A stretch of DNA of 64,000 bases from Rhodospirillaceae bacterium. Lineage in GTDB: Bacteria > Pseudomonadota > Alphaproteobacteria > Rhodospirillales > Rhodospirillaceae. Location of the stretch: contig CANJSF010000015.1 in the NCBI GenBank assembly GCA_947476925.1, positions 1-64,000 of the forward strand, given 5' to 3'. Of the stretch, positions 16,997 to 25,720 are shown in pieces; the stretch's first letter is position 1, and each line of letters starts with the position of its first letter. The notes under the pieces are model-generated. The model saw only the letters and a program-made list of their open reading frames with translations, was not told the origin of the DNA and searched no databases. The position numbers and the translations under genes are program-made.

Positions 16997-17032
16997 GACC
17001 ACGACTTTAGTGGTCCGGCAAGATCGTGATCT
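16997..17032 (-). promoter_or_regulatory. Two palindromes upstream of the VOC array, operator-like
   Basis: GACCAC (16997-17002) and GTGGTC (17010-17015) form a 6-bp inverted repeat with a 7-nt spacer. Six bases further is AGATCGTGATCT (17021-17032), a 5-bp-arm palindrome with a 2-nt centre. Both lie 34-69 bases ahead of the first gene of the VOC/RidA operon, where a repressor or activator dimer would bind. No regulator gene is adjacent, so the protein that reads them is unknown. Confidence 0.4.
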
Positions 17033-17063
17033 CCCGCGTTAGCCCAATGAGCGCGCCTAAAGC

Positions 17064-17092
17064 AAAAACCGCCGGGTTCTGCCCGGCGGTTT
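17064..17092 (-). terminator. Rho-independent terminator of the hydratase-lyase operon
   Basis: AAACCGCCGGG (17066-17076) and CCCGGCGGTTT (17082-17092) form a perfect 11-bp stem with a 5-nt loop. Read on the minus strand, it is followed by a short T run (17064-17068). It lies 22 nt beyond the stop of the gene at 17114 and separates this operon from the VOC array. Confidence 0.93.
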
Positions 17093-17113
17093 GAATGTCT
17101 AGCCTCGTTGGAA

Positions 17114-18040
17114 CTACTGCCCTTTAAATGCGGCCAGAATTTCTGCTCCCGTCGCCGGCCAGATGTGCTTTTGTTTCATTAACCAGCCGAGCGCGATGTT
17201 AAGGTACTTGATGCGGTAGTGCAGGCCCATGATGTAAGGCGTCAACGATAGCGATAAAATTCGCCCGCCGTGTTTGGCCGACTCTGCATATAGCCCGTTG
17301 AACTGATCTTGGATCTGCTCCACGAACTCATCTTCGTTGTGCTTGTTGTCGATGATGATTTTGCGGTCGCTGATCTCGCTGCTATGGGGCATCGCCCACA
17401 GTTTGCCCGCACCATCAGGTGCAGTCAGTTCAAAGGGCATGTCGTCGGCCACCCAATCGCAAACATAATCAATGCCTGCGTTCTTCACATGCTTTAGCGT
17501 GTTCCAGCTTTCCGATTTCGCTGGGCTCATCCAGCCCGTGACCGGCTGGCCCGAGAGTTTGCGTAACGTCGTGATGCTCTCGGTCACTTGGGCGGCTTCC
17601 ACCGCGTCGTCCATGCCACCATAGTGCAATTTGCCTTGGTCGACGCCCATACCAATGATTTCATCGCCACGTTCATTGATTTTTTTCACCAAGTAGGGAT
17701 AGCGCTCGGCGACTTTCGAGTTCATCGCTACCGATGATTTAATTCGGTGTTGGTCAAGCGCGCGCCAAATGCGTTGAATGCCAACGCGGTTGCCGTAGTC
17801 TCGTGTCGTGAAGTGGCGCAAATCCGGGTATGCGGTGACCATGCCGCCCGGCGCTTTAAAGGGCTTGGCGGGCTGGTCTAGCGCAAAGAATTCTAAATCG
17901 GTCGTGATCCACAGCGCCACACGCGCGCCATTGGGCCACTGAACTTTCTTGCGATTAAACAGAATAGACCATTCATAAAAATCCTGGTCCATGCCGTAAC
18001 GACGCATGGGGTATTCCATGTATTCTTTGGCGACGGTCAT
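17114..18040 (-). CDS. Polysaccharide-deacetylase-fold hydrolase, PuuE/imidase-like, copy A
   Basis: This 308-residue NodB-like-fold protein has no signal peptide, which argues against a cell-wall deacetylase. It is closer to PuuE allantoinases and cyclic imide hydrolases, which open cyclic amides in the cytosol. RDYGNRVGIQRIWRALD is shared with the neighbour at 18044. In the metal-site motif, normally HG followed by seven residues and a second His position, the first His is Met (GMGVDQGKLHYGG) while the later His is kept. It is 3 nt from copy B and last in the operon before the terminator. The substrate is unknown. Confidence 0.78.
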   Translation of the reverse strand: MTVAKEYMEYPMRRYGMDQDFYEWSILFNRKKVQWPNGARVALWITTDLEFFALDQPAKPFKAPGGMVTAYPDLRHFTTRDYGNRVGIQRIWRALDQHRIKSSVAMNSKVAERYPYLVKKINERGDEIIGMGVDQGKLHYGGMDDAVEAAQVTESITTLRKLSGQPVTGWMSPAKSESWNTLKHVKNAGIDYVCDWVADDMPFELTAPDGAGKLWAMPHSSEISDRKIIIDNKHNEDEFVEQIQDQFNGLYAESAKHGGRILSLSLTPYIMGLHYRIKYLNIALGWLMKQKHIWPATGAEILAAFKGQ

Positions 18041-18043
18041 GGT

Positions 18044-18967
18044 TTAGCCTCCCTTGCGCGCAGATATATCGGCCGCGCAGGTGTCGTAACAGTTCTTGTA
18101 ATAATATTCGGCAATCTCGCGTGCAGTCGTGACCCACACCCCTTCTTTGGTAGTGATGTAGTCCAACGCCTCTTCAAACGCCGCCATGCGATGCGGGTGA
18201 CCCACGGCATATGCGTGCAGAGGAATGCACATGACGGTGCCGGATTCTTTGCCCTCTTCGTACAGCTGATCGAACTGGTCTTTGATCATTTGGCCGTAAC
18301 GGCGCGGCGTGGCGAGATAGCTGTTGTAAACAATGATGTCGTTGATTTCGAGCGAGTAGGGCATCGAGATCAACTTGCCTTTTTTGACATTCACCGGCTG
18401 AGGTTGGTCGTCTTGGAATAAATCACAAGTGTATAGAAATTCGTATTCTGCAAGCAGATCCATGGTGCGCTCGGTGTGCGTGAGCGCCGGCGCCAACCAT
18501 CCAGCGATGCGTTGTCCGGTCGCCTTTTTCACAGAATTGATGCTGTCTTCCATGATGGCGCGCTCTTGCGCCTCATCCATGTCGTAAGAATAACGCGTGT
18601 TATAAATGCCATGAGAGAAGAACTCCCAGTTGCGGTCTGCGCAGGCTTTGATGATTTCCGGGTGATGCTCGAGCAACGCAACCGATAGCGATATCGAACC
18701 GCGCACGCCGTACTTATCCATCACCTCCATCATGCGCCAATGACCGACGCGATTGCCGTAATCTCGGTTGGAATAAAGGTTCACATCAGGGTGCGGGCGT
18801 GGCCATGGAGTCCGCTTGGGGTTGATGGGTGGGTTGATTTCGTAAAACTCGATATTGGGCGCCACCCAAAACGCGACGCGCGCGCCGCCGGGCCATGTAA
18901 TTTTTGGCCGGTTTTCATAGGGCCAATAATCGTAGAGATTGAGATCAGATTTCACGACGGACTCCAT
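18044..18967 (-). CDS. Polysaccharide-deacetylase-fold hydrolase, PuuE/imidase-like, copy B
   Basis: This 307-residue paralogue of copy A has no signal peptide. It shares RDYGNRVGHWRMMEVMDKYGV and the C-terminal motif HAYAVGHPHRM. The metal motif reads FFSHGIYNTRYSYDM: the first His is present but the second, eight residues on, is Ser. Copy A shows the reverse loss. PuuE itself has been described as metal-independent, so both may still be active, or the two may form a hetero-oligomer. It is 3 nt from the isochorismatase-fold amidase gene. Confidence 0.78.
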   Translation of the reverse strand: MESVVKSDLNLYDYWPYENRPKITWPGGARVAFWVAPNIEFYEINPPINPKRTPWPRPHPDVNLYSNRDYGNRVGHWRMMEVMDKYGVRGSISLSVALLEHHPEIIKACADRNWEFFSHGIYNTRYSYDMDEAQERAIMEDSINSVKKATGQRIAGWLAPALTHTERTMDLLAEYEFLYTCDLFQDDQPQPVNVKKGKLISMPYSLEINDIIVYNSYLATPRRYGQMIKDQFDQLYEEGKESGTVMCIPLHAYAVGHPHRMAAFEEALDYITTKEGVWVTTAREIAEYYYKNCYDTCAADISARKGG

Positions 18968-18970
18968 TCG

Positions 18971-19636
18971 CTAATTCTTACCGCGCAGCCAAGTCTTGAC
19001 CGTCTCGACAGACTCTACATCGGTATATTTCAGTGCCAAATCGGTCAGGTTGGCGAAGTGATAGCTTTCGTGTTTGTCGGCCACGCATTCTTCAATCACG
19101 GTTGTGCGAAAGCCGTGCGAAAGGCTGTCGACGCCGCATGCGCGCACACAGCCGGATGTGGAGCCGCCCGTAATCAGCACGGTGTCAACTTTATGGAATG
19201 TCAGCAAACTCACGAGCGCCGTATCGTGGAAGGGACTCGGCATCTTCTTGCAGAACACGACATCCTTCACGTAGTCGACTTCGCAACGCTCATCGAGCTT
19301 AGCTCGATCCGAGCCGAATTTGATGTTTTGCAAACTGTCGGGCGTGTTGGTCCGCGTGCCCCACACACCGCAATCTTCGCCCGATTCCATATACGCCACG
19401 TACGTCCACACCACGGGCCAGCCCCGCGCGCGCATGAGTGCGGAGAGCTCATTGATGTACTTGATTTGATTGGGATCGGTCTCATACGCCGTTTTATAGA
19501 GATCGGTGCGCGTATAGGCCTTCTGCACGTCGATATTAATCAGCGCCGCCTTCGCGCCGAAGCCAAACTTGGCCCGCGCCGGATTGGCTTTCACGTCTTG
19601 ATAAAGCTGCCGTGCAGTTTTGTTAGAAAGTTCCAT
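18971..19636 (-). CDS. Isochorismatase-fold amidohydrolase (N-carbamoylsarcosine/maleamate amidase type)
   Basis: This 221-residue cysteine hydrolase has the Asp-Lys-Cys triad visible as Asp36 (LINIDVQKAY), Lys131 or Lys130 (FCKKMPSPFHDT) and Cys163 (GGSTSGCVRACGVDSLSHGF). GSTSGCVRA is typical of N-carbamoylsarcosine amidases and maleamate or half-amide hydrolases. Next to two ring-opening-type hydrolases, the natural inference is that it removes ammonia from the half-amide they make. I chose ATG at 19636; an in-frame start at 19666 adds ten residues. Confidence 0.82.
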   Translation of the reverse strand: MELSNKTARQLYQDVKANPARAKFGFGAKAALINIDVQKAYTRTDLYKTAYETDPNQIKYINELSALMRARGWPVVWTYVAYMESGEDCGVWGTRTNTPDSLQNIKFGSDRAKLDERCEVDYVKDVVFCKKMPSPFHDTALVSLLTFHKVDTVLITGGSTSGCVRACGVDSLSHGFRTTVIEECVADKHESYHFANLTDLALKYTDVESVETVKTWLRGKN

Positions 19637-19715
19637 GTCTCGTTCCCACTTTATTGTTGGTCGCAATTTCCCGCCATGTGAAAGGCCGCTTTTCGGTAAA
19701 AGGCTCCTGGCGTTT

Positions 19716-20606
19716 TTATTCGGCGGCTTTGGCCAATTTCTCGTCGTATTTTTGTCCCGCCGACATAATCTCGTTCAAGCCGAGAATAGCGTTGACCTGT
19801 GCGAAATCAAACATCCGCTCGCGCATTGCTGCGGTTGACCCATCTCTTTGTAATACATTGAGATACTCGCTCGCGGCATGAGCGACGACGCGCACCATGG
19901 CCCCGGGATAAATGACGATCTTGAAGCCCAGCGCGGCCAATTCTGCTGATGTTTTCAAGGGCGTTTTGCCGCCCTCGACCATGTTGGCCAAAAGCGGGAT
20001 TTTACCGGCAAACATTTTGCCCAACCGCTCCATTTGCTCGGTCGTTTGCGGGGCCTCGATAAACAGAACATCTGCCCCAGCATTCATATAAGCGTTGGCG
20101 CGTTCCAGAGCCTTGTCGATCCCGTCGACCGCAATCGCATCGGTACGCGCAATAATAACAGTGTTGGGGTCATGCCGGGAATCCAACGCCGCCTTGATTT
20201 TGCCCACCATATCGGCCGTTGGCACCAGCGCCTTTCCAGCTAAATGGCCGCAGCGTTTGGGGTAGGTCTGATCTTCCAACTGAATGCCCGACGCGCCCAT
20301 TCGCTCAAGCAGTCGCACGGTGCGCTGCGTGTTTAACGCATTGCCAAAGCCTGTGTCGGCGTCCACCACGAACGGAATTGAAATCCGCTCGCGAATATGA
20401 CTCACCACCTGTGCCACTTCGCTCAGCGTCGTCAGCCCGATGTCGGGCTGCGCAATGCGCGTATAAGAAATACTGGCGCCGCCCAAATAGGCGCACTTGA
20501 ATTTGTGCTGTTCAATGAGAAGCGCGGTGAAGGCATCGTACATGCCAGGTGCCACGATAACGTCTGGCCCCGCCAGTAGATCGCGCAGTGCTTTTGCATG
20601 GCTCAT
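19716..20606 (-). CDS. Isocitrate lyase/PEP mutase superfamily lyase (methylisocitrate or dimethylmalate lyase type)
   Basis: This 296-residue TIM-barrel lyase keeps the Mg-binding VVDADTGFGNA and the catalytic loop EDQTYPKRCGHLAGK with Cys119. A Cys in this loop marks C-C bond-cleaving lyases (isocitrate, methylisocitrate, 2,3-dimethylmalate) rather than PEP mutases. It overlaps the LeuD-like gene by ATGA. A LeuCD-type hydratase directly coupled to such a lyase recalls the dimethylmaleate hydratase and dimethylmalate lyase pair of nicotinate fermentation. The exact substrate cannot be read from sequence. Confidence 0.87.
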   Translation of the reverse strand: MSHAKALRDLLAGPDVIVAPGMYDAFTALLIEQHKFKCAYLGGASISYTRIAQPDIGLTTLSEVAQVVSHIRERISIPFVVDADTGFGNALNTQRTVRLLERMGASGIQLEDQTYPKRCGHLAGKALVPTADMVGKIKAALDSRHDPNTVIIARTDAIAVDGIDKALERANAYMNAGADVLFIEAPQTTEQMERLGKMFAGKIPLLANMVEGGKTPLKTSAELAALGFKIVIYPGAMVRVVAHAASEYLNVLQRDGSTAAMRERMFDFAQVNAILGLNEIMSAGQKYDEKLAKAAE

Positions 20607-21106
20607 GCCGCTTTTCCCTTTTCAAGGCGCCTCTTCAGGTGTGGCATGAGGCCGCCGTCAGTGATCATTTCCATAAGGTGCGCTGGAATAGGATCGACCG
20701 CATAACTCTTGCCGGATGTGAGGTTCTCCACTTTGCCAGAGACCGCATCGACCGAAAGCCGGTCGCCAGCTAAAATGTCTTTGTAATGTGGGAAAAACAG
20801 GCACGGCACGCCAAAGTTCAGGGCATTGCGATAAAAAATGCGCGCAAAGCTATCGGCCAATACCGCTCCCACTTTCAAAAGTCGCAAACTTAACGCGGCT
20901 TGCTCGCGCGCACTGCCAACACCAAAATTATGCCCCGCCACCATGATGTCACCGGGCTGAACCGACTTTGCGAATGTTGGGTCGACGGATTCCAAACAAT
21001 GTGTCGCCATGATCTCGTTGGCGGCTTTCAGGTAAAGCCCCGGCGCCAGCAGGTCAGAGTTGATCTCGTCGCCAAAGCGCCACACGTTCCCAATAATTGA
21101 ACTCAT
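20603..21106 (-). CDS. Aconitase-family hydratase small subunit (LeuD-like)
   Basis: This 167-residue swivel-domain subunit has the motif MVAGHNFGVGSAREQAALSL, which supplies the catalytic Ser and Arg in the IPM isomerase, homoaconitase and dimethylmaleate hydratase small subunits. Its start overlaps the large-subunit stop and its stop overlaps the lyase start, both by 4 nt, so all three are made in equal amounts. No other leucine-biosynthesis gene is here, so a catabolic hydratase is more likely than leucine synthesis. Confidence 0.88.
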   Translation of the reverse strand: MSSIIGNVWRFGDEINSDLLAPGLYLKAANEIMATHCLESVDPTFAKSVQPGDIMVAGHNFGVGSAREQAALSLRLLKVGAVLADSFARIFYRNALNFGVPCLFFPHYKDILAGDRLSVDAVSGKVENLTSGKSYAVDPIPAHLMEMITDGGLMPHLKRRLEKGKAA

Positions 21107-22368
21107 GATAGGAACTCCCGCGGATCGGCAATCTGCCCGGCGACCGCGGCAGCCGCCACCGTGTAGGGTGAGCCTAAGTAGACTTCAGCCTTGTTTGAAC
21201 CCATGCGGCCTTTGAAGTTGCGGTTCGTCGAAGAGATGCAAACCTCGCCCTCACTCAGCACACCTGCACCTAGTGCTGCGCATGCGCCGCAGCCTGAGGC
21301 CAACATTGTCGCCCCTGCATCGGTGAGAATGCCCAGCGTGCCATCAGCCGCCGCATCGGCGTAGATTTTTTGTGACGACGGTGCCACGAGCAAACGCACG
21401 TTGCTGGCAATCTTGCGCCCCTTCAACACCTCAGCAGCCATGCGCAAGTCCGACAATTTCGCGCCCACGCAGGCCCCAATATATGCCTGATCAATTTTGA
21501 TTTTGGCATAATCGCCCACGGGTCCGCTGTTGGACGGTGCATGCGGTGCTGCGATTTGCGGCTGCAATTCCGTGGCATTGAACGCGTGCTTTGATAAGTA
21601 CGAGGCGTCGCGATCGCTGTGCCACGTCAGCGCGTCAGCGATGGGCTGCTTTCCGGCTGCGCGAATGGCGGCCAGAGTTGTTTCGTCGGGCGCAATCACG
21701 CCGGTCTCGCAACCCAACTCGGCGGCCATATTGCACAACACACCGCGCTCGCTCATGGACATGCCTGCGACAGTGTCGCCGCCGTACTCGATGGCAGTGA
21801 AGGCGTTGTCCATTCCCAGTTGTCGGCACAAGAACAACATCACATCCTTGGCGACGACGGCTTGGTTGAACTTTCCTGTCCAATCCACCCGAATGGTTTC
21901 GGGCACGCGTGTCCAAATCTCGCCGGTAATGCACACGCCCGTCATTTCGATGCCGCCGAAGCCAGCCATGTAGCAGCCGTAAGCCCCACCCATGGTTGAG
22001 TGACTATCACCCCCGCAAATAAACATTCCCGGCTGCAAGTGTCCATTCTCGGGCAAGACGACGTGGCAAATGCCTTTCATGTCGTAGAAATGCGGAATCT
22101 TGAATTCGCGCACAAATTCGCGGGAGAGTTTCAAGATTGCCGCGGTGTCGGCATCGACAGCAGGAACAAAGTGGTCAGACACCACAACGATTTTCTCGGG
22201 GTCCCAGACGCCAACCCCCAACTCTTTCAGTCGCGGCCAGATTTTGCGGGGGCCACCAGAATCCACGATCATGGCCAGATCGACCTTACAGGTCACAATT
22301 TCGCTGGGGCGGACAGAAGCCTTGCCCGCCGCTCGCGCGATAATCTTTTCAACCAGCGTTTGGCCCAT
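21103..22368 (-). CDS. Aconitase-family hydratase large subunit (LeuC-like)
   Basis: This 421-residue subunit carries the [4Fe-4S] cluster. The three cysteine ligands are Cys300 (IGACVGAKLSD), Cys360 and Cys363 (SGCGACAALGAG). The N-terminal GGDSHSTMGGAYGCYMAG matches the substrate-binding DSHT-type region. The length fits LeuC2-type or dimethylmaleate-hydratase-type large subunits rather than the 466-residue LeuC1. It is the first gene of the minus-strand hydratase-lyase-amidase operon. The promoter should lie in the 126-nt gap to the divergent acyl-CoA dehydrogenase gene. Confidence 0.88.
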   Translation of the reverse strand: MGQTLVEKIIARAAGKASVRPSEIVTCKVDLAMIVDSGGPRKIWPRLKELGVGVWDPEKIVVVSDHFVPAVDADTAAILKLSREFVREFKIPHFYDMKGICHVVLPENGHLQPGMFICGGDSHSTMGGAYGCYMAGFGGIEMTGVCITGEIWTRVPETIRVDWTGKFNQAVVAKDVMLFLCRQLGMDNAFTAIEYGGDTVAGMSMSERGVLCNMAAELGCETGVIAPDETTLAAIRAAGKQPIADALTWHSDRDASYLSKHAFNATELQPQIAAPHAPSNSGPVGDYAKIKIDQAYIGACVGAKLSDLRMAAEVLKGRKIASNVRLLVAPSSQKIYADAAADGTLGILTDAGATMLASGCGACAALGAGVLSEGEVCISSTNRNFKGRMGSNKAEVYLGSPYTVAAAAVAGQIADPREFLS

Positions 22369-22494
22369 GCTTTTAGCCCCTCAATTCCGATGAGAAACCC
22401 TAGACCCTCACATGATTAGGCTCAACCTGAATGGGACTCACAACGCGGACCCATGCTAAGAAGCGACCACATAACGATCATAACGGAGATGACG

Positions 22495-23721
22495 ATGGCT
22501 GAGGGGGGCGCTGCAGCGAAGAAAACCAAACCTGAGCAGGAAACACGCTGGGCCAAGTTTAATTGGCAAGACCCGTTGGGTTTTGAGTCCTTGTTAAACG
22601 AGGACGAGCGCCTGATTCGTGATAGCGCACGCGGGTATGCACAGAACAAGCTTTTGCCGCGCATCCTGCAGGCCTTTCGCCATGAATCCTACGATGCGGC
22701 AATTTATCCCGAAATGGGCGCTTTGGGATTGCTGGGTGCGACCATCCCAGCGCAATACGGCGGGCCCGGCGTCAGCCATGTGTCGTACGGGTTGATTGCG
22801 CGCGAGATAGAGCGTGTGGATTCGGGTTATCGGTCAATGATTTCGGTGCAGTCATCCTTGGTCATGTATCCTATCTACGCCTATGGCTCTGAGGCCCAGC
22901 GACAAAAATACTTACCAAAACTTGCGAAGGGCGAATGGGTGGGTTGCTTCGGTCTGACTGAACCCAATTCGGGCTCAGACCCTGGCAGCATGACGACGCG
23001 CGCTAAAAAAGTTGATGGCGGCTACGCGCTGACCGGTGCCAAGACCTGGATTTCCAATTCACCCGTGGCACAAGTGTTCGTGATTTGGGCCAAGACCGAA
23101 GATGACGTGATTCGCGGTTTTATCCTCGAGCGCGGTATGCAGGGGCTGACTACACCAAAGATTGAGGGCAAATTTTCACTGCGTGCGTCGATCACCGGCG
23201 AGATTGTGATGGATAATGTCTTTGTGCCTGAGGACAACAAACTTCCCAACGCCGAAGGGCTCAAGGCACCCTTCGGCTGCCTAAACAAGGCACGGTACGG
23301 TATTGCTTGGGGCACCATGGGTTCGGCCGAGTTCTGTTGGCATGCAGCGCGGCAGTACACGCTTGATCGTCAGCAGTTTGGTCGGCCCCTGGCGGCAAAC
23401 CAACTCGTTCAGAAAAAATTGGCGGATATGCAAACCGAAATCGCGCTAGGCTTGTTGGCAGCCTTGCAAGCTGGTCGCATGATTGATGCCGGAACTGCCG
23501 CGCCTGAAACGATTTCTGTAATCAAGCGTAACAATTGCGGCAAAGCATTGGATATCGCACGAGCAGCTCGCGATATGCATGGCGGCAATGGCATTGTCGA
23601 TGACTTCCACGTGATCCGGCACATGATGAATCTGGAAACGGTGAACACTTACGAAGGCACCCACGATGTCCACGCCCTGATTTTAGGCCGTGCCCAAACC
23701 GGTATTCAGGCGTTCTTTTAG
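22495..23721 (+). CDS. Acyl-CoA dehydrogenase, glutaryl-CoA dehydrogenase-like
   Basis: This 408-residue flavoprotein closely follows the GcdH pattern: [20 protein letters not shown] for FAD binding, [15 protein letters not shown], and the catalytic base Glu387 in [20 protein letters not shown]. GcdH oxidises and decarboxylates glutaryl-CoA to crotonyl-CoA at the end of lysine, tryptophan and aromatic breakdown. I chose ATG at 22495 because GGAG (22485-22488) is six bases upstream; earlier ATGs at 22453 and 22489 lack that spacing. It opens a plus-strand operon running to 27869. Confidence 0.87.
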   Translation: MAEGGAAAKKTKPEQETRWAKFNWQDPLGFESLLNEDERLIRDSARGYAQNKLLPRILQAFRHESYDAAIYPEMGALGLLGATIPAQYGGPGVSHVSYGLIAREIERVDSGYRSMISVQSSLVMYPIYAYGSEAQRQKYLPKLAKGEWVGCFGLTEPNSGSDPGSMTTRAKKVDGGYALTGAKTWISNSPVAQVFVIWAKTEDDVIRGFILERGMQGLTTPKIEGKFSLRASITGEIVMDNVFVPEDNKLPNAEGLKAPFGCLNKARYGIAWGTMGSAEFCWHAARQYTLDRQQFGRPLAANQLVQKKLADMQTEIALGLLAALQAGRMIDAGTAAPETISVIKRNNCGKALDIARAARDMHGGNGIVDDFHVIRHMMNLETVNTYEGTHDVHALILGRAQTGIQAFF

Positions 23722-23730
23722 GGGTGGGCC

Positions 23731-24087
23731 GTGATTTACGCATTCATCTGCAAAGACGGCGGCGACAAAACGCAGATCAGGCGTGACGTTCTGCTTGAGC
23801 ATTTGCGCTATATTGAATCAGTGATGGATAAGATTGTGGTCGCGGCGACATGCCCGCCGATCAACAGTAGCGATACGCGCCAGTTTGAAGGATCGATGGT
23901 GATGTATCGCGCAGACAGTGCTGCCGAGGCACGCTCGCTGTTTGAAAGCGATCCCTATTTTAAGAACAAAGTTTGGGACAGTTACGAGATGATGAACTTC
24001 TCGCCGGTCGCCGGAGACTATATCGGTGGACGTACTTGGGATATCGTCGATGGAAAGGTCGCGCGGAAAGATCCGCGCGCCGCATAA
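23731..24087 (+). CDS. YciI-like protein
   Basis: This 118-residue ferredoxin-like-fold protein of the YCII family starts at GTG (23731), 9 nt after the acyl-CoA dehydrogenase. FICKDGGDKTQIRRDVLLEHLRYI and later FESDPYFKNKVWDSYEMM follow the family pattern with a conserved His and Asp. Roles known for the family include chloromuconolactone-type dehalogenation and small accessory functions. The function here is unknown. Confidence 0.78.
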   Translation: MIYAFICKDGGDKTQIRRDVLLEHLRYIESVMDKIVVAATCPPINSSDTRQFEGSMVMYRADSAAEARSLFESDPYFKNKVWDSYEMMNFSPVAGDYIGGRTWDIVDGKVARKDPRAA

Positions 24088-24102
24088 GCAGGGGTGAGAG
24101 CC

Positions 24103-25692
24103 ATGAATGCTGACACACAGAATCGCAACGACCGTTTGATTGAGCGCCTCGTTGATATCCTTGGCAAAGACGTCGTTGTCACCGACGCTGCTGAGCGCCG
24201 ATTCTATTCCGCTGATGTGTATTCCGAGGGCGAGCATTGTGCGGCGGCCATTCGCCCCAAAGATGTCACGTCGTTGGCCAAGGCGATTGCAGCCACTTAC
24301 TCTGCGGGCTATGCGCTGATCGGTCGTGGCGGCGGCATGTCATATACGAATGGCTATACACCTATTCGTCCAGACACCGTGACCGTTGATGTCGGTGCGC
24401 TTAATCGCATTGTCGAAATCAACGAAGCCGATATGTACATCACTGTCGAAGCAGGTGTGACGTGGAAGCAAATTTATGATGCGCTCAAACCTAAAGGTTT
24501 GAGGCTGCCGTTCTTTGGCACATTCTCAGGCAGTCGCGCCACTGTGGGGGGTGGGTTGTCGCAAGGTGCGCTGTTTATGGGCACGGCGCGTTACGGCCAG
24601 GGCGCAGATATTGTGCTTGGCCTTGAAGTCGTGCTGGCTGATGGTTCAGTCATTACAACGGGGCAGGGCGGCTTTAAGAACGCCAAGCCGTTTTATCGCA
24701 CCTATGGCCCCGATATCACCGGCTTGTTTTTGCATGACAGTGGGGCGTTTGGCATTAAGACCAAAGCCACGCTGAAATTGATTCGCACACCTTCGGCGAT
24801 TGGCTTTGCCTCCTTCGCGTTTGCCACCCTTGATAAAGCGGCCGCAGCCATGTCCGAGGTCGCGCGCACTGGGATTGCGGAAGAAGCATATATCTTTGAC
24901 CCCGAATCGACCGACAAAAATATGGCCAGCGTCAACGTTGTCGAAGACCTCAAAACACTTGCTGGCGTTGTCAAAGGTCAGGGCTCGTTTACCAAAGGTT
25001 TGATTGAAGGCGCGAAGCTGGTGTTGGCCGGGCGCAGCTTTGCCAAAGAAGGAATGTTCTCACTGCATATGGTTGCGGGTGGGCGGTGCGATGCGGCCGT
25101 CGACGCAGACCTCGCGGCTGCTCGCGCGATTGCAGCAAAGCTTGGCGGCGAAGAAATGCCGAACTCAATTCCCAAAGCGGTGCGCGCTGATCCATTTAAG
25201 CCACTCAACAGTGTGCTGGGTCCCAACGGGGATCGTTGGGCCGCGATGAACGCAAAAGTGGCGCATTCCGATGCTATGACGATCATCAATGCCGGTGAGA
25301 AGTTGCTCGAGCCCTATCGCGAACGCATGAAGCAACACGGCATTTGGCTGTCACGTTTGTTCATCGCCATCGACTCTTATGCGTTTAGTTACGAGCCGGT
25401 GTTGCATTGGGACGATTCGTGGCTGCCCGTTCATGTGCGCACCCCCGAGCCCAGTCATTTGGCGAAACTGACGGAGCCTGCTGATAATCCTGCCTCGCGC
25501 GCGCTCGTTCATGAAATTCGGCTCAAATTCGCCGAGTTGTTTGCCGAGCACGGCGCCTCGTCAAACCAAATCGGCAAGACATACCCATATTTGCAATCAC
25601 TCAAGCCGGACACTGCGCGCTTCGTGACAAAACTCAAAGACACGTTGGACCCTGGCCGCCAGCTCAACCCCGGCGTTCTCGGATTTAACTGA
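24103..25692 (+). CDS. FAD-linked oxidase (VAO/4-cresol-oxidoreductase type)
   Basis: This 529-residue protein has the PP-loop FAD-binding domain in the N-terminal half (IGRGGGMSYTNGYTP, ATVGGGLSQGALFMGTARYG) and an FAD-linked oxidase C-terminus ending KDTLDPGRQLNPGVLGFN, the usual ending of glycolate-, lactate- and aryl-alcohol-type oxidases. The substrate is a hydroxyacid or alcohol of unknown identity. I chose ATG at 24103 over the GTG at 24094 for its purine-rich leader. It is followed by a remnant VOC reading frame. Confidence 0.85.
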   Translation: MNADTQNRNDRLIERLVDILGKDVVVTDAAERRFYSADVYSEGEHCAAAIRPKDVTSLAKAIAATYSAGYALIGRGGGMSYTNGYTPIRPDTVTVDVGALNRIVEINEADMYITVEAGVTWKQIYDALKPKGLRLPFFGTFSGSRATVGGGLSQGALFMGTARYGQGADIVLGLEVVLADGSVITTGQGGFKNAKPFYRTYGPDITGLFLHDSGAFGIKTKATLKLIRTPSAIGFASFAFATLDKAAAAMSEVARTGIAEEAYIFDPESTDKNMASVNVVEDLKTLAGVVKGQGSFTKGLIEGAKLVLAGRSFAKEGMFSLHMVAGGRCDAAVDADLAAARAIAAKLGGEEMPNSIPKAVRADPFKPLNSVLGPNGDRWAAMNAKVAHSDAMTIINAGEKLLEPYRERMKQHGIWLSRLFIAIDSYAFSYEPVLHWDDSWLPVHVRTPEPSHLAKLTEPADNPASRALVHEIRLKFAELFAEHGASSNQIGKTYPYLQSLKPDTARFVTKLKDTLDPGRQLNPGVLGFN

Positions 25693-25720
25693 CCTCACCC
25701 GAACACTTGAGGCAGCTCCA

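Noticed and set aside
17114-18967. Cell-wall or chitin deacetylase function for the deacetylase-fold pair
   Set aside because: No signal peptide, altered metal motif and operon context with soluble acid and amide enzymes.
18740-19681. 313-codon plus-strand frame
   Set aside because: Long, but antisense to the isochorismatase and deacetylase genes, which have full catalytic motifs; composition is shadow-like (His and Arg rich).
20603-22368. Leucine biosynthesis (LeuC/LeuD) as the role of the aconitase-family pair
   Set aside because: No leuA or leuB nearby; the pair is translationally coupled to a C-C lyase and amide hydrolases, which fits catabolism better. Not excluded by sequence alone.
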